From the NCBI GenBank assembly GCA_039566865.1, contig CM076955.1, positions 19,761,501 to 19,825,500 on the forward strand: a stretch of DNA of 64,000 bases, read 5' to 3'. Shown here one piece after another: positions 51,201-62,545 of this stretch. Under the pieces are notes generated by a model. The model ran no database searches, had not been told where the DNA came from, and worked only from the letters and a program-made list of their open reading frames with translations. Numbering within the stretch: position 1 is the first letter of the stretch; the number at the start of each line of letters is the position of its first letter. A program made the position numbers and the translations under genes. Origin of the DNA: Aurelia coerulea (Eukaryota; Cnidaria; Scyphozoa; Semaeostomeae; Ulmaridae).

Positions 51201-54060
51201 CATATAAAAGGTTGGCGAGAATCTTTTGCCGTTTTGTCGCAATCTTTAGGCAAACGGGGCACAATTTTTTTGGGACACCCTTCTTACATTTTTCTGACTT
51301 ACCCGGTATGTTAATAAAGCCAAAACATTTCCTGTCTTCAAACTTTGAAGGAGAATCCTAAAATATGTCTCTCAAAGTAAGTAGATATGAGAGGCAAAGT
51401 CTGCGAATCGAAACAAGAAGCCATTTTTGCATGCATACATTCGGAGCCTATATGTAACATGGTATGGTCTTATAAACCATGTTTTATACCGAAAACAAAC
51501 TACAGTTTAGTATATATTTTTTTCCTTACGTTTTTCGTTGTACCAGCACCTCTAAGGGGACCATTATGGAATTAAGGTCATCTTGACCTTTTAATGCTAT
51601 CCCTGCCACTGTAATTAGGGGTGTTTTTCCTTTACGTTTTTAACATTATTTATTGTATTGTATCTATTTTTATATTTATATATTATTATATATAAAATTA
51701 TTATATATTTTTATATTTTTGTATTAAAATTTTTATATTATATGACTTGTAAATAATTGTAATTATTGTGGCAAAATGATACATACATACATACATACAT
51801 ACATAACCTACCTGACGCCTAACGATGTCAGCAATCGTGATAATTCAGCAATACCACCAGGTCGATCCATCACAGTAACTTTGAATCGAATGAGACGACC
51901 GTCAGCCGCCAGACCACGCTCGATGACTCGCCCAAGTACCGTGGAATCAATGTTACCACCACATAATGGAAAGACGACCCTGATGACGAGAAAATAAGGT
52001 TTGAAAGAACAATGAAAAATTACGAAAATTCTGGAAGAAAAGAAACTTTGCAAAATACTGAGGCTAATAGCCCCCTTCCCCAAATTACCAATATACCCAA
52101 GCTCCCTAAGCAAATTTTGACAATCTTGCATTGTATGTTATAAAATGACACCTTCAAGAAGTAAGGAAATTATCACATCTTTCCGGCTGTAAACATTTCC
52201 TGAAAATCTTATGTGGAGATACTTTGGGCAGAGTGATGATAAACGAAATAGAATCAAATTTAGTAGTCAGTTCCGAAGGACTCACACCAAAGAGCTCAAT
52301 TCTATGGCCACTGTTCCTTACTCCAAATACTTTTAAGTGTCGCTCGTGAATTCTTTGATGAAATATACTTCTACATACCTTTTCCCTTGTAGTTCTGGCA
52401 TCAGTCCTGCCAAGGCCGCAGCGACGCCTGTTGCTCCAGCTCCTTCTACCACACATTTTTCTTCTTCAACCAATCGTAAAACAGCCATTGCAATGTAGTT
52501 TTCGCTAAACGCAAATAATAACTAGGATATGAAAAAGTCGGAGAAAATTCTGTAGTTTGAGCGCAACCATTGGTGCGCTAGACTTATTACAAGTTCGTAG
52601 TTATTGCTATTGACAGACTGATGGACGCTCAAACTACGACTCATGGACTTTCATATTGAAAATTAGGACGAAACTGTTTCCCTCGATTTCATATTCGGAT
52701 ATGGAAAACACTGTGAGTGCTCCAGGCAATGGCGGATGGCCTAAGTTGTCGGTTCAAGCCTCAGATGATGAAACGCCTCAAACTAAGTTTTCAGTGACGT
52801 TAGCAATGAACAAAAGCCACAAGTATCCAGATGAATGTTTCCTCAATCCAAGAATCAACAAACCTTTCACTTTCAACTAGGATTTCCTCATTTCGAAGGC
52901 CATTTGGCTTCCGTGAGCTCACCACACAGCAATGAGAATTTCCAACTGCCGAAGGTTGCCATGACTACTATTTAACCTCTTTTCAGTGCGAATAGAAGAA
53001 TCGGTGCCCTCTTTGTTTCTTTTCGTCCCAACTTTTATGTGAAAGTCCATAAGTCCCAGTTTGAGCAAAAAAATGTTGTTGTTGCTGTTGTTATTGTTGT
53101 TGTTGCGATAACTGGGACTATCTCGCGAGTCTATTTTGGTGCGAGCTCCAGGTTATTGCTCACAACACCCGCAATAAAATCTTGTTATTAGAATTAGAAA
53201 TGAATACAAGAAAGCCAAGGCTTTAGTCAAGCACAAGCGTACGAGAAGATAAAATTGAAGGGGACTGCCGATGAAAAGTCCACTTTTCACCAAAATTTTT
53301 GCCTGACTAAGGGCGGAGTTTTGCCGAAAAAGACTTCTGTACATTTTTCCAACGTTGGCGGGGGGAGGGGCTGCTGCCCTCCAAACACCCAGGCTCCTGC
53401 AATTGAAAGTTAAAGTGATCACTCTGGATCGATACCAAGTTATAATTGTGTTTAAAAGCCACCACAGCGGTCATTTTTCATTTCTTAAAAGAACGTGTCT
53501 TTACGTGCTATTCCTATGGCTTACCGAGCAATTATTAAAAAGACATAACAAAGCCAATCTCCAACAAAAATGTAGAAACCCGAGATTCTCAAAGAGTTAT
53601 CAGTGACAAGCCTCTTCCTTCCTTCTTAATATCGCCTGGGAAACTACGTAATTACTTTTCCTTCCTATTTCCTTCATTCTTTCATTTGTATTCCCCTTCC
53701 GCTATCTTACCAGCTTATTTTTAACTTCCTTCTCTGCTGGTCATTTTCCTCCTTCCAAGGTAGATTGACTTTTCTTAATACGTAGTTAATAAAAGAATAA
53801 AACTACTGACAGTGATAGGGTCTTGTTTCTTGTAACTTAAAGAGCCATTGCTACCCAGGGTCCTTTGCGGGTACGCTGCAATTTCAGACTGTCTGAAAAT
53901 CAAATTTGGCCCAAGCAGAAACTATGGATCCACAGTTCAACTAAAGTAAACTTTATACTGCACTGCAGTGTGGACCCAGGTTTCTGGTTGGGCCAAACTT
54001 TATTTTTAGACAGTCTCGACTTTCAGCGTGCCTACAATTCATTCAATCATTCATTCATCC

Positions 54061-54121
<61 letters not shown>

Positions 54122-57100
54122 AGAAATGGGCCTTTGCTTAGCTAGTTAGCTATCTTGCTACTATTTATGAACATTTAACGTACCTGACGGTAACACATTT
54201 ATCGACGAGATCTTTCGACGATGCAAACGCATTTTGTCCAACTTTCGCAACACATAAACCTAAAAAAGTGGAAAAGAAAAAATCTTGACACAAGTCAAGC
54301 TTATAAAGTGATAACTATTCAAGAATTTATTGCCAATATGTTCAATTAGGTTCAGTAATTTACCCGGCCTTAATCGGCCATTCCTTCCCGTGGATATGGG
54401 TGATTTTTTGCAGAAAGCCCCTTCCAAAAACCTGCAAAAACGAATGAAAACAATGAGCAAATTTTCCTTCCTAAAATTGATGACACTCACATAAATTCAT
54501 GTATTTTGTCCTCTTGGAAGAATGGAATCCCCCTGAATAGGTCATCGATACCAGGGGGAGGACTTGTTCATCCTCCCAAGAGGATAGCACGTGCTAAAGC
54601 GTCCACAAGTCATTGCTGTAAGGCCATTGTAAGGCAGAAATGTTAGGGAAATTTGTTCATGATTTTGGGCACGCTTTGAAGGTTTTTTGAAGCGGCTTTC
54701 TCGAGAAAATCCCTCATAATTTCAGAATGGAGTGGCCGATTTCAGTCAGGTAAATTTTACAGTAGATTTGAATATTTCTACCATTTAACTATATATTTGC
54801 CGATATCATTGTCTTGATATCCAGGAGACGAGGCAATAGGATGTTTCGAAGCAAAACTGTGCTTCATCTTCAGAATACAAGATTTTCCTATAATATAATC
54901 AACTGAGTACGCTAAATAGACATATTCTTGAGCTTACGCTACATTTTATCCATGAAACTGGTCGATTCGAGTGAATTTTTGCGGTCACTTACCCATTCCT
55001 TCATAAGCCACCCGATTTTGTAACTTGTTTGTAGGAATTGTCGCGTAGTTAAAGTAGTCAACGCAGTTTCTTCTCTTTTGTTATTCTTAATAATGGCCAT
55101 GGGGTAGACACAGCCTTTTGCTCCCTGGGGTTGATCGTCCCAGTAGTATTGTAGAGCAATTTTGTAAGTAATGTAGTTTGCAATGTGTATTTTAAAATTC
55201 TATTTGGAATATATTATAAAAAACTGAGTACAAAATTCTTACAAATGAACTTTGACGATGTTCAGGTTATCTCAGCCGTACACAGTTTTGTTTCGAACCA
55301 ATTATTTGCCTATCTTGTTGATATCGCATCGCTGCCTTGCAAGAAATCAAGGACCAATCAAATGAACTTCTTACCGTCAGCTAGCGTCAATGATTGGTCA
55401 GCCTCGATTCTGACAGGATGACCAGCATCCATTGCGGCCCTGTAACTAGCACATTCCTCACTTTCAGCGGCCTAAAAAGTAAATGCAACAATTTTTAAAG
55501 CTATCTTTTAAAAACGAATCGAAAGATAGGCAAGTAACTGCTAATATTTGTACCTCAGTTAGTTTTAAATGAGTTTCACAGTCATTCTTAAATATTTTCT
55601 TTACTTTATCTATAAATATCGCACTCTGTTGCTTGTAGCACTGGAAACTGTCTTGGTGTGCGATCAAATTCCTATGATGAAACAGGACAGGGGGTAAATA
55701 ACGTCATTGTTAGGTTTCAGGCATATCTCTATGGCTTCATATACCCTATATCTCCCCAAAGTTCTACAAATAGAATATTTTATGTTTTAAAATTTATTTC
55801 AATCTCATCCAAATTCGCCTAAATTTACAATTAAAGGTAAAGTGTCCATTATCTAAAATCCTACATGTTTGCATTTGGTATAACAGGTCTTCAAATTAAT
55901 CACACAAAAAAAGAAAGAAAAAACTCTGTTGAAACAATAACTTAAAACATAGTCCTTGATTCTCTCAAGCACAACAGCATGGATTTAATTAAATGAAAAG
56001 AGACTTCAGTCCTAATGTCACTGATCACTTCAGAAAATTTCTTGTTCGATTTTACTGATAATTTTAAAAGCAAGTTTCTTGCGGAGAACCTGGCACTCTT
56101 TGCCCAAAGAGCCATTGGGTTTATATTCTAGGATATTTATTGACACAATACCACCCCGTGTACCTACAAAACCAAAGTCAATGAAACAATGGCACGTGTA
56201 TGTTTTTCTTCGTTCTGTTTATAGATCATGCCATTTAGCTTAGCTCGTTCACTGTAAAAAGGCTATTACCCCGTTTACACGGAGCAAAAATACGGGATCG
56301 CGATCCAGATCGCAATCCCGATCCTGATAAAATGTGCTGTGTAAACACTTAATCTTGCTAAGAATGAATTAAATTACTTACAATAACCATAATATTGGGG
56401 CATAATGTTTTCAAAGCAACAGTACACCCAGCAAGAAGACCAGCACCACCAACGGGAATAACAACAGCATCGATATTTTGTACTTGATCTGCAATTTCCA
56501 ACCCCATGGTGCCTTGACCCGCTAGAATATGTGGGTGGTCGTATCTGCAAGGAAAGAAAACGATAGAATCAGTTCTGATAGATCTATTTCTATCTAGCCC
56601 TGAACTACCGGGTGAGTGAAGAAAAGGTAACACGTTTGGCGGGCTATGCAATAAAAAGTACGTTGCCGATATTTAAAACTGAAATGTTAATCTATCAGTC
56701 AAAGGCTAACTTAACTTAGATGCAAACTTTTTTTGGTAAAGGGACCAGAGCCGAACACATTCTTTCTTCCAAGGAACAGCAAATATTTTATAAACTGAAG
56801 AGCTCAATAATTGATAGGGTTGACCTGGACAATATCTACTACTCACAACAACCAATCTTTTTTCAAAATCTTGGCAGTAAATTTACTGCAGCAATTCAAT
56901 TTTGTTTTCTTGATAACAATCATGACAAAATTCTTATGAAAAAATGCATGTATAACAGTTGCTGAAAAACGAACGGCATAGTCGCTTGAAGATAAAATGC
57001 AACGATAATAAATCGTGGAGCAAATACAAATTTTAACAGGGCTCCTTTGGAATTCAATGAGCAGATAATAATTCAAAGGCAAATAAAGGAAGAATCGTTA

Positions 57101-60100
57101 CCCATTGACATAAGCTAGTCGATTTGTCCTGGCCATCTTCATCGCCACATCTTTGGCCTAAGATGAACAAAGACGAAATGGGTTGGTTATCAAAGATTCT
57201 GTTGATGGTAAAATTTTCTCTTGAAGTGGTACACCAAAGAATAAATTGATTTTAGTAACATGATGATTATCGCTTGATGGTTGATGATGATGATTACCAC
57301 TGCAGGGGCGTAAGAGGACACTGCGAAGGAGTTTAGTCTATCCCACGCAGCGTCCTCTTCGTCCCTTACGCCCCCGCAGGGGTGAATATATTCTGTTCGC
57401 GTTGATAGACCATCAATAAAAAGCAAAGACATTTTGAAACCAACATACCTCTATAATATCAGAACCAACAACGTGAACTGTTGCTCCATACTTTTTACAA
57501 GAACTGATCTTCATAATTGGTGCATTGATAGGCATGCAAACTGTGACTGGTATTTGCAGTTCTCTTCCATGGTATGCCAACGCCAGTGCATGATTGCCAG
57601 CTGATGCTGCTATAACGCCTCGAACTTTTTGTTTCTACAGTAAAGAAGACATAGATTTAGTGAGAATTTTTCCAAAATATACAGAAAGAGGAAGATGACA
57701 TATATTTCTTCTACAAAGGACCGTTTTGGTATTGAAAACACACATACAGTTCTGAATTTTATCTTTTTCCCTACGATGTATCTCCGTTATACCAGCACCT
57801 CTAAGGGGACCATTATGGAAATAACGTCAGCTTGACCTATCACTGCCACTGTAATTAGCGCTGTTTATCTTTACGTTTTAACATTAAATATTGTATCCAT
57901 TTCTATATTATAGAGCTTGTAAATATTTGTAAATATTGTGGCAAATCGATACATATATCCATGGCTTAAGATTTTTTAATAGCCAGTACAAAATGGTTAT
58001 CAAACGAAACAGATCTGCAGTGTTCCGTCATTGAAAGATATCATCTAAGTATAGGTGGGACAAAATGGATAGAAAAAAGGTTAGAAAATTCCAAAGAACT
58101 CCGTTTGTTGTACCGAAAAAAAAGCTCTATGCTAATTGTTAATCTATCAGTCAAAGGCTAACTTGGATACGAACATTTTGTTTGGTAAAATCACTCATCT
58201 TTTAGACGCAGGAATCAGGAACAAGGGCAGATTTTGTAAGTACAATAGCACGAGTTCTTGTTGCTTGCCCTTGTTTTGATGTACAAAGACGATTAGCCTC
58301 CTCGCTGGAATCTATGCATTAATTACGACCACATGGATATGTAAATCTCTGCAAATGAAGCTTTACTACAACTTTTATTGTAATGGCAATAAAGATTTTC
58401 CCATTTCACTAAATAGACATATTCTTGAGCTAACGCTACATTTTATCCATGAAACTGGTCGATTCGCAGTGAATTTCTGTAACACCCACTTACCCATCCC
58501 CTTCATAAGCCACCCGATTTTGTCTCATAGTTAAAGTAGTTTCTTTTCCTTTATTATCTTTATTTAATGGCCTCGGTGTAGACACAGCCTTTTGCTCCCT
58601 GGGGTTGATCGTCCTAGTAGTATTGTAGAGTAATTTGTAAGTAATGTAGTTCGTAATCTGTATTGTAAATTTATTTGGAATATATTATATATAAAAAAAA
58701 AAATATAAAAAAAATGCTGGTAAGGGGTTTGTATGGGAATAAGAATTCCACGCTCGATTCTGGTCCACGATTTACTTGCCATTGACATCTAAATTATATT
58801 TCTGAAACAGACTTATATTGCATTTTTATTTCAATGGCAAGTATATCATATTGCTTTCCACCATGCCAGAACGACCAAGTAAAGGGATTAATTGGCGTCC
58901 AAGAGCATTTTCAAAAGTTCTTTTTCGATAACTCTCGACAGCACAAAATCAATCATTTGTCATTCTTTTCATCGAAGCAACAATAACAGGTCTCCATGTC
59001 AGAAGTTGAATAAAATCAAAGCTGATGTTGACTAGAATTTCTGACCATTAACAGCAACAAGCGGTTGGCTTAGACTCTCAGATAAATCAGTTGTACAGTT
59101 AGGCAAAAGAATAGTTCCTAGTCATCAGAAATCTCCCACAAATTCCTTTCCTTCTCGCAGAATTTATCTTGAAATGGAGCACGATAATACAGATTTCAAA
59201 GACCGCCCATCCCACGACTTAGACAAAAGTGACTTTGCTTAGACGGATCATAAATTTCTTAGTCTAAAGTTTAGTTATGGATTTCTCAATAAGGATATAG
59301 CCGTAAAGCCCTGTAGCAAAAAACCCCTCTTGAAGGAAACACCCAAGCTCAAACATGGGTCATTTTGATAGAGATATAAGCAAAGGAAAGAGATGTAGAT
59401 TTTATTGAATCACAAGCTAGGATTTCTTGTAAATATTCAACGAGATGTGCTACCACGGAAGTGAATGTCGCTTTACAAGGTGAGTGATAGTTTCAAGTAA
59501 TGATAGTTTCAGATGAGTGCAAATTTGGAAACCATATGATTTGATTTCCATATTTGGCAATATTAAAATACCAACTGGATTATTTCGTTGCACCTTACTG
59601 TATTTGAAAAGACAAGAAACTGGTATTGCACTGACCTTTGAGAGCATTATAAGTGTATTTCGTGCTCCACGCTCTTTGAAACTGGAAAGAGAAGAAACGA
59701 GATGGGAGCGTTAATTGAAGATGTTTGCATTTAAATATGGCTTGGAGTATTAATCAATATTATGACAGATGTTTTCTCTTATTTGTTGCTGCATTAGATG
59801 GTGTTCCTTTACAATAAGTTTGGACTATCCTATACTTATATTTTACGAGACAACACTCACAAGAAACTCAACTCTCAGATCGCCAAAAAATTAAGAAACC
59901 TCAACCTCGTCCCCAGAGCCTTTTGAAAAAAACCCCAGAACTGGGAAAAATAATTTACGAAACTACAGTACATATCTTAGTAAAGGAATTCCTTATCATA
60001 CTTTTATTTTATATCTACTTTTTTGCTGCATAATATCACTGGGAAGGTACCCAAGTAACGTCTAAACATAAGAAAGGCTTCAAAAATTGATCTTTAATAA

Positions 60101-61149
60101 TATTCACATGAAGAAGGGCGCAGGTTAGTAAACATGGCTATTTATAAAACATACGTGCACTGACAGATGGGCTATAGGACACTACAAAATACATAACAAA
60201 CTTCAACAAACTCCTCCTGCTTCAAATTTCTTAAGTTGTCTCATTCAAAGAGATATCTCATTTAAACTCTAAAAGCCCATCCATCAGTGCATGTATGTTT
60301 TATAAATAGCCAAAAATTTGAGCCAGTACTGAAAGTTTCTTAAAATTATCTAGCATCATATTTTTTAATATAATAGTATTTTAACAGCCAATTTTGAGTA
60401 GAAATTTCAAAGAAAACTATATCTACTTAATTACACATGATGTTGTATGTACTTTTTCTTACCTTCCCGTAACTTGCATATAATCTTTCTTCAGATACAC
60501 ATCCATTCCAAGCACCTCTGATAATCGTACAGATTTCTAGAAGTCATAAAAGAAAGTAAAAGTTTGTCAAAATGCTGTGCCCTTCGACTAGAAAACCAAA
60601 CCTTTGTGCTGTACTTTTGGGAAACACATTGGTATAAAAACCTTTTGTTTCTTCATTGTTTTTGTACACACTTGTTTGTTTGTTCCTTGCCCTCGTTTGC
60701 TAGTGTGGAGGGAACTTGAGGACCTTGTCTTTTCCCTCTATGAATGGCACCATATGAAGTATTTGTTGGCTCGCTTTAGGTTTTATATTGCATTTGAAAA
60801 AAATTTTCACCAGTAGGAGAATGTTAAAATGCTTTGATAAACCAAACAAAAACATGTTTAAACAATGGTTTAAAACCCCAAATTTTTGCTGTCTTTAAGA
60901 CACTAAACTTTTCTGACTCAATTGTCTTGTACATGAAACCCTCACATTTCAAATATTACATACCTCACAAGGGGTCTTTCGCACCCCATTCTTGATTCTA
61001 TAGGCAGCAGCACTGATGTCTTCAAATGTTGTTTTGATTGGCTCATCACATTCTCCAGTGAGGGTTAGTTGTCTTACCAAGGGATTGATGCTGCTTTCAA
61101 ATGGTTTTATTTCACCTTCCACTGATTCTCCTTCAGAAGCTGCATCCAT
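48266..61149 (-). CDS. L-threonine dehydratase (PLP, single ACT domain), 12 exons
   Basis: Complete 451-residue protein that deaminates threonine (or serine) to 2-oxobutanoate (or pyruvate). Exons: 61149-60964, 60536-60463, 59681-59636, 57634-57449, 57157-57102, 56544-56382, 55471-55375, 54259-54184, 52504-52379, 51979-51812, 50359-50302, 48385-48266. All are GT-AG and phase-consistent. The fold-type II core begins near residue 45. The PLP lysine is K89 in SFKERGARN, followed by VIAASAGNHALALAYHG, the phosphate-binding GGAGLLAG at 215-222 and VEGAGATGVAA. The C-terminal ACT domain (about 365-440) starts RFKVTVMDRPGGIAEL. A single ACT domain matches the short, allosterically regulated type. 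TPCEKS replaces the usual TPLxxS. The start is the only in-frame Met before the conserved core. It could also be named serine/threonine ammonia-lyase. Confidence 0.96.
48406..49495. mobile_element. Element with CAGT…AACCCGCATATAAGAACC ends
   Basis: Left CAGTCAAAACCCGCATATAAG, right TTATATGCAGGTTTTTACTG. Inside, the block AGAAGAACCTATTCATCCTG occurs on both sides of a nested insertion (48455-49049), so the host element contains a direct repeat or was partly duplicated. Ends resemble those of 10006-10354. Confidence 0.6.
48455..49049. mobile_element. MITE with AGCATAGGTTCC ends, 9-bp TSD, copy 1
   Basis: Ends AGCATAGGTTCCAAATCTTT and AAAGATTTGGAACCTATGCT. Flanks CCTAAGGCC and CATAAGGCC form a 9-bp duplication (8 of 9 match). 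A second copy is at 62680-63205. A 9-bp duplication would suit a Mutator-like element, but there is no coding evidence. Confidence 0.75.
49700..50195 (+). mobile_element. CR1/L2-type LINE, 3' fragment
   Basis: The translation reads MTYKIMYRLCPESLWDK, then YHTRHCKDIQIPSYRTEFAR, KRLSIRSSQV and (after a frame change) TLDRYKNNLKTH. This matches the last part of CR1/L2-like ORF2 proteins (TYKxLxGLCPxYL…TRHxxxxxxP…RSxxxWNxLP…FKxxLKxxL). It is 5'-truncated and frameshifted, and lies between exons 11 and 12 of the threonine dehydratase gene. Confidence 0.75.
50411..50570. mobile_element. PIF/Harbinger-type MITE
   Basis: Ends AGGCTGATTTCCAGTCAGTG and (inverse) GGAAATTAGCCT, with arms that pair through GGAATTTTCCGAGCGGGCGG. 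Flanked by TTA (50408-50410 and 50571-50573). 160 bp, non-coding. It begins 51 bp upstream (in gene direction) of threonine dehydratase exon 11. Confidence 0.8.
50901..51282. mobile_element. Tc1/mariner-like MITE (AGGGTGTCCCAAAAAAAT ends)
   Basis: Left CAGGGCGTCCCAAAAAAATA after TA; right AATTTTTTTGGGACACCCTT. GGGTGTCCCAAAAAA termini are typical of mariner-like elements. The right-hand TA is offset by two bases (51285-51286). It is non-coding. Confidence 0.65.
51540..51805 (+). mobile_element. LINE 3'-tail with (ATAC)n, copy 1
   Basis: ACCAGCACCTCTAAGGGGAC, CCTGCCACTGTAATTAG and TATTGTGGCAAAATGATAC lead into (ATAC)6. It aligns with 57775-57960. The microsatellite ends seven bases before the donor of threonine dehydratase exon 10. 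Confidence 0.65.
52580..53145. repeat. Dispersed repeat with (TTG)n core, copy 2
   Basis: The left part (GACAGACTGATGGACGCTCA) and right part ((TTG)n at 53074-53106, then CGATAACTGGGACTATCTCG) are inverse matches to 27350-27525. The copy here is longer, with about 430 bp between the shared parts. Confidence 0.55.
53887..54018. mobile_element. Small foldback element
   Basis: AGACTGTCTGAAAATCAAAT and TTTGGCCCAAGCAGAAAC pair with GGTTTCTGGTTGGGCCAAAC and TTTTTAGACAGTCT. Superfamily unknown. Confidence 0.6.
54038..54121. repeat. (AATC)n microsatellite
   Basis: ATTC/AATC units, about 14 perfect AATC repeats at the right. It starts 63 bp from the donor side of threonine dehydratase exon 8. Confidence 0.95.
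54785..54890. mobile_element. Possible Penelope-like element fragment
   Basis: AGGATGTTTCGAAGCAAAAC followed by TGTGCTTCATCTTCAG resembles the TTTCG…CTTCATC segment of Penelope-like ends. Short and uncertain. Confidence 0.35.
55093..55215 (+). repeat. Dispersed retroelement 3'-tail family, copy 4
   Basis: AATGGCCATGGGGTAGACAC, TTTTGCTCCCTGGGGTTGATCG (given here in part) and GTAGTATTGTAGAGCAATTT, ending near GGAATATATTATAAAAAAC. Very close to copy 5 at 58566; the preceding 170 bp (from about 54900, ATATTCTTGAGC) is also shared with 58400. Confidence 0.7.
57302..57377. repeat. GC-rich hairpin
   Basis: GCAGGGGCGTAAGAGGACAC pairs with GTCCTCTTCGTCCCTTACGC and CCCCGC, with inner CTGCG/CGCAG. The loop is about 20 nt. 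Probably a small foldback or hAT-like MITE in intron 4 of the threonine dehydratase gene. Confidence 0.7.
57775..57960 (+). mobile_element. LINE 3'-tail, copy 2
   Basis: ACCAGCACCTCTAAGGGGAC and TATTGTGGCAAATCGATACAT match 51540-51805; the ATAC array here is reduced to a few units. Confidence 0.65.
58566..58700 (+). repeat. Dispersed retroelement 3'-tail family, copy 5
   Basis: ATGGCCTCGGTGTAGACACA, then CTCCCTGGGGTTGATCGTCC and GGAATATATTATATATAAAA. Preceded by about 160 bp also shared with 54920-55090, so copies 4 and 5 extend to about 290 bp. Confidence 0.7.
60138..60310. mobile_element. Foldback inserted in a TTTCTTAA-family MITE
   Basis: GGCTATTTATAAAACATACG and TGCACTGACAGATGGGCT pair with AGCCCATCCATCAGTGCA and TGTATGTTTTATAAATAGCC. 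The outer flanks (59870-60000 and 60310-60350) carry words of the 47839-48101 family in opposite orientations, so this is a nested or rearranged insertion. Confidence 0.6.
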
Positions 61150-61161
61150 TGTGTATGTACC

Positions 61162-61176
61162 TCAGCACAGCAGCAT
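61162..61176 (-). promoter_or_regulatory. Possible upstream ORF of the threonine dehydratase mRNA
   Basis: A four-codon ORF (ATG CTG CTG TGC TGA) ends 12 nt before the main ATG. A splice acceptor (TTTCAG at 61188-61193) lies just upstream, so this stretch is probably the 3' end of a 5'-UTR intron plus leader. If transcribed, the uORF could lower translation. Confidence 0.4.
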
Positions 61177-61193
61177 CAAGGCAAGAACTGAAA

Positions 61194-61890
61194 CAAGATA
61201 AAAGCCCTGATTAGCAATATGAAACCACATGATGTCTCAAAATGTAGTTGTTTAAATTTACACTATATCATTGAAGGTCTTGTGGCACAATGTTCAGTGG
61301 AGGAGCCAGCCACCAATTTCTGGGAGGACACAACAAAAAGGGGGGTTACATTTACATTTCATCCCTAGCACCCTAGAAACATCCTACTTATTTGTCCTCA
61401 AAATTCAAGATTTACTTCCTAACCCCTCCTTTGACAATTTCTCTATGGATTTTGGATAAATCTAAAAACCAACTTTAGGGGGCTATGCCAGTGACTTGTT
61501 CCCCCAGTCCTTCAGTAAATACAAAGTGTTACCTCTTTCCAAGCAAGCTCCATCTAGTATGATGGCTTGTGTCTATATGAACAGATGCTTAGCTGGATAC
61601 CTGTTCCATTGAATTTCAAGCCCATTTAGTTTGATCCCTTTGATATTTCATAAGTTACCAAAAAAGAGCAGGCCACAACTGTATACCAAATAAAAAATAT
61701 ATTATTTTGTTTTCTGCATCAGGCAGGTCAATCAATTCAAATGAACAGTTCTTAGCAGGTTTTCAGATGCACAAGGTGCTGACATGCATGGTAGTAAATT
61801 GATTCAACAGCACAGTTTTAGCAGGTTTTATGGGGCACAGTGCAGAGTTTGATTGTGTTTTCAGTTCATGAGCATTCTTCATTCTTTTTA
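61194..61890. other. Upstream of threonine dehydratase, no gene seen
   Basis: A first untranslated exon and the promoter should lie here or further right. I see no TATA box or other clear element. Confidence 0.45.
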
Positions 61891-62284
61891 TGAATCCACC
61901 TTGTCAAGATAAGAGGTGCGAAAGCGAAAGTCTTTTGTTGTATGAGACATCTTGTTCTGCCTACAAAGTTTAGTGTTGAGACAAATTTTCATATTGCTTC
62001 ATTTGGAAATTATGGCAATTGTAAAGAATTTGAATTCATAAGGGTTTTGACCGTGAAATTGAAGTTTGGACAAAAATTTTTCCAGTTTGATTTCACGGTC
62101 AAAGCCCTTATGACTTTAAATTTTTAAAATTGCGATAAGTTCTAAATAAAGACCTACACAAATGTAAAAATTTGTCTCAACACTAAGCTTTATACGCGGA
62201 ACAAGATTTTAGCCTCAAAAGTGCCAAATCTCATACAACAAAAGACTTCCGCTCTCGAGCCTCTTATCTTGAAAGGTGGATTCA
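61891..62284. mobile_element. Foldback with an inner hairpin
   Basis: Outer arms TGAATCCACCTTGTCAAGAT and GACTTTTGTTGTATGAG-type words pair with CTCATACAACAAAAGAC and ATCTTGAAAGGTGGATTCA. At the centre, AAGGGTTTTGACCGTGAAAT pairs with ATTTCACGGTCAAAGCCCTT. A region near each arm contains TTTAGTGTTGAGACAAATTT and its inverse. It is non-coding. Confidence 0.75.
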
Positions 62285-62545
62285 CACACTTTTTACTCAA
62301 TTTCATTGTCATACATTATTTATTAGGAAGCATCCAGAAATATTTCACGGAGTTGATATCTGTGTTTTATAACTTGGTTTGGTTTTTTGGAGCTATGAAA
62401 CCCAAACTAAAAAATTTGTTGGTGCAGGAGTGTGAATTAAACCAAAAAACAATATAATACAGCTAATGATACAGCTGGCACACCACATAAATTTTGGCTG
62501 GTGATCTAGGATGCATCTATATGCAAGATATCAGATGATGTGCAT

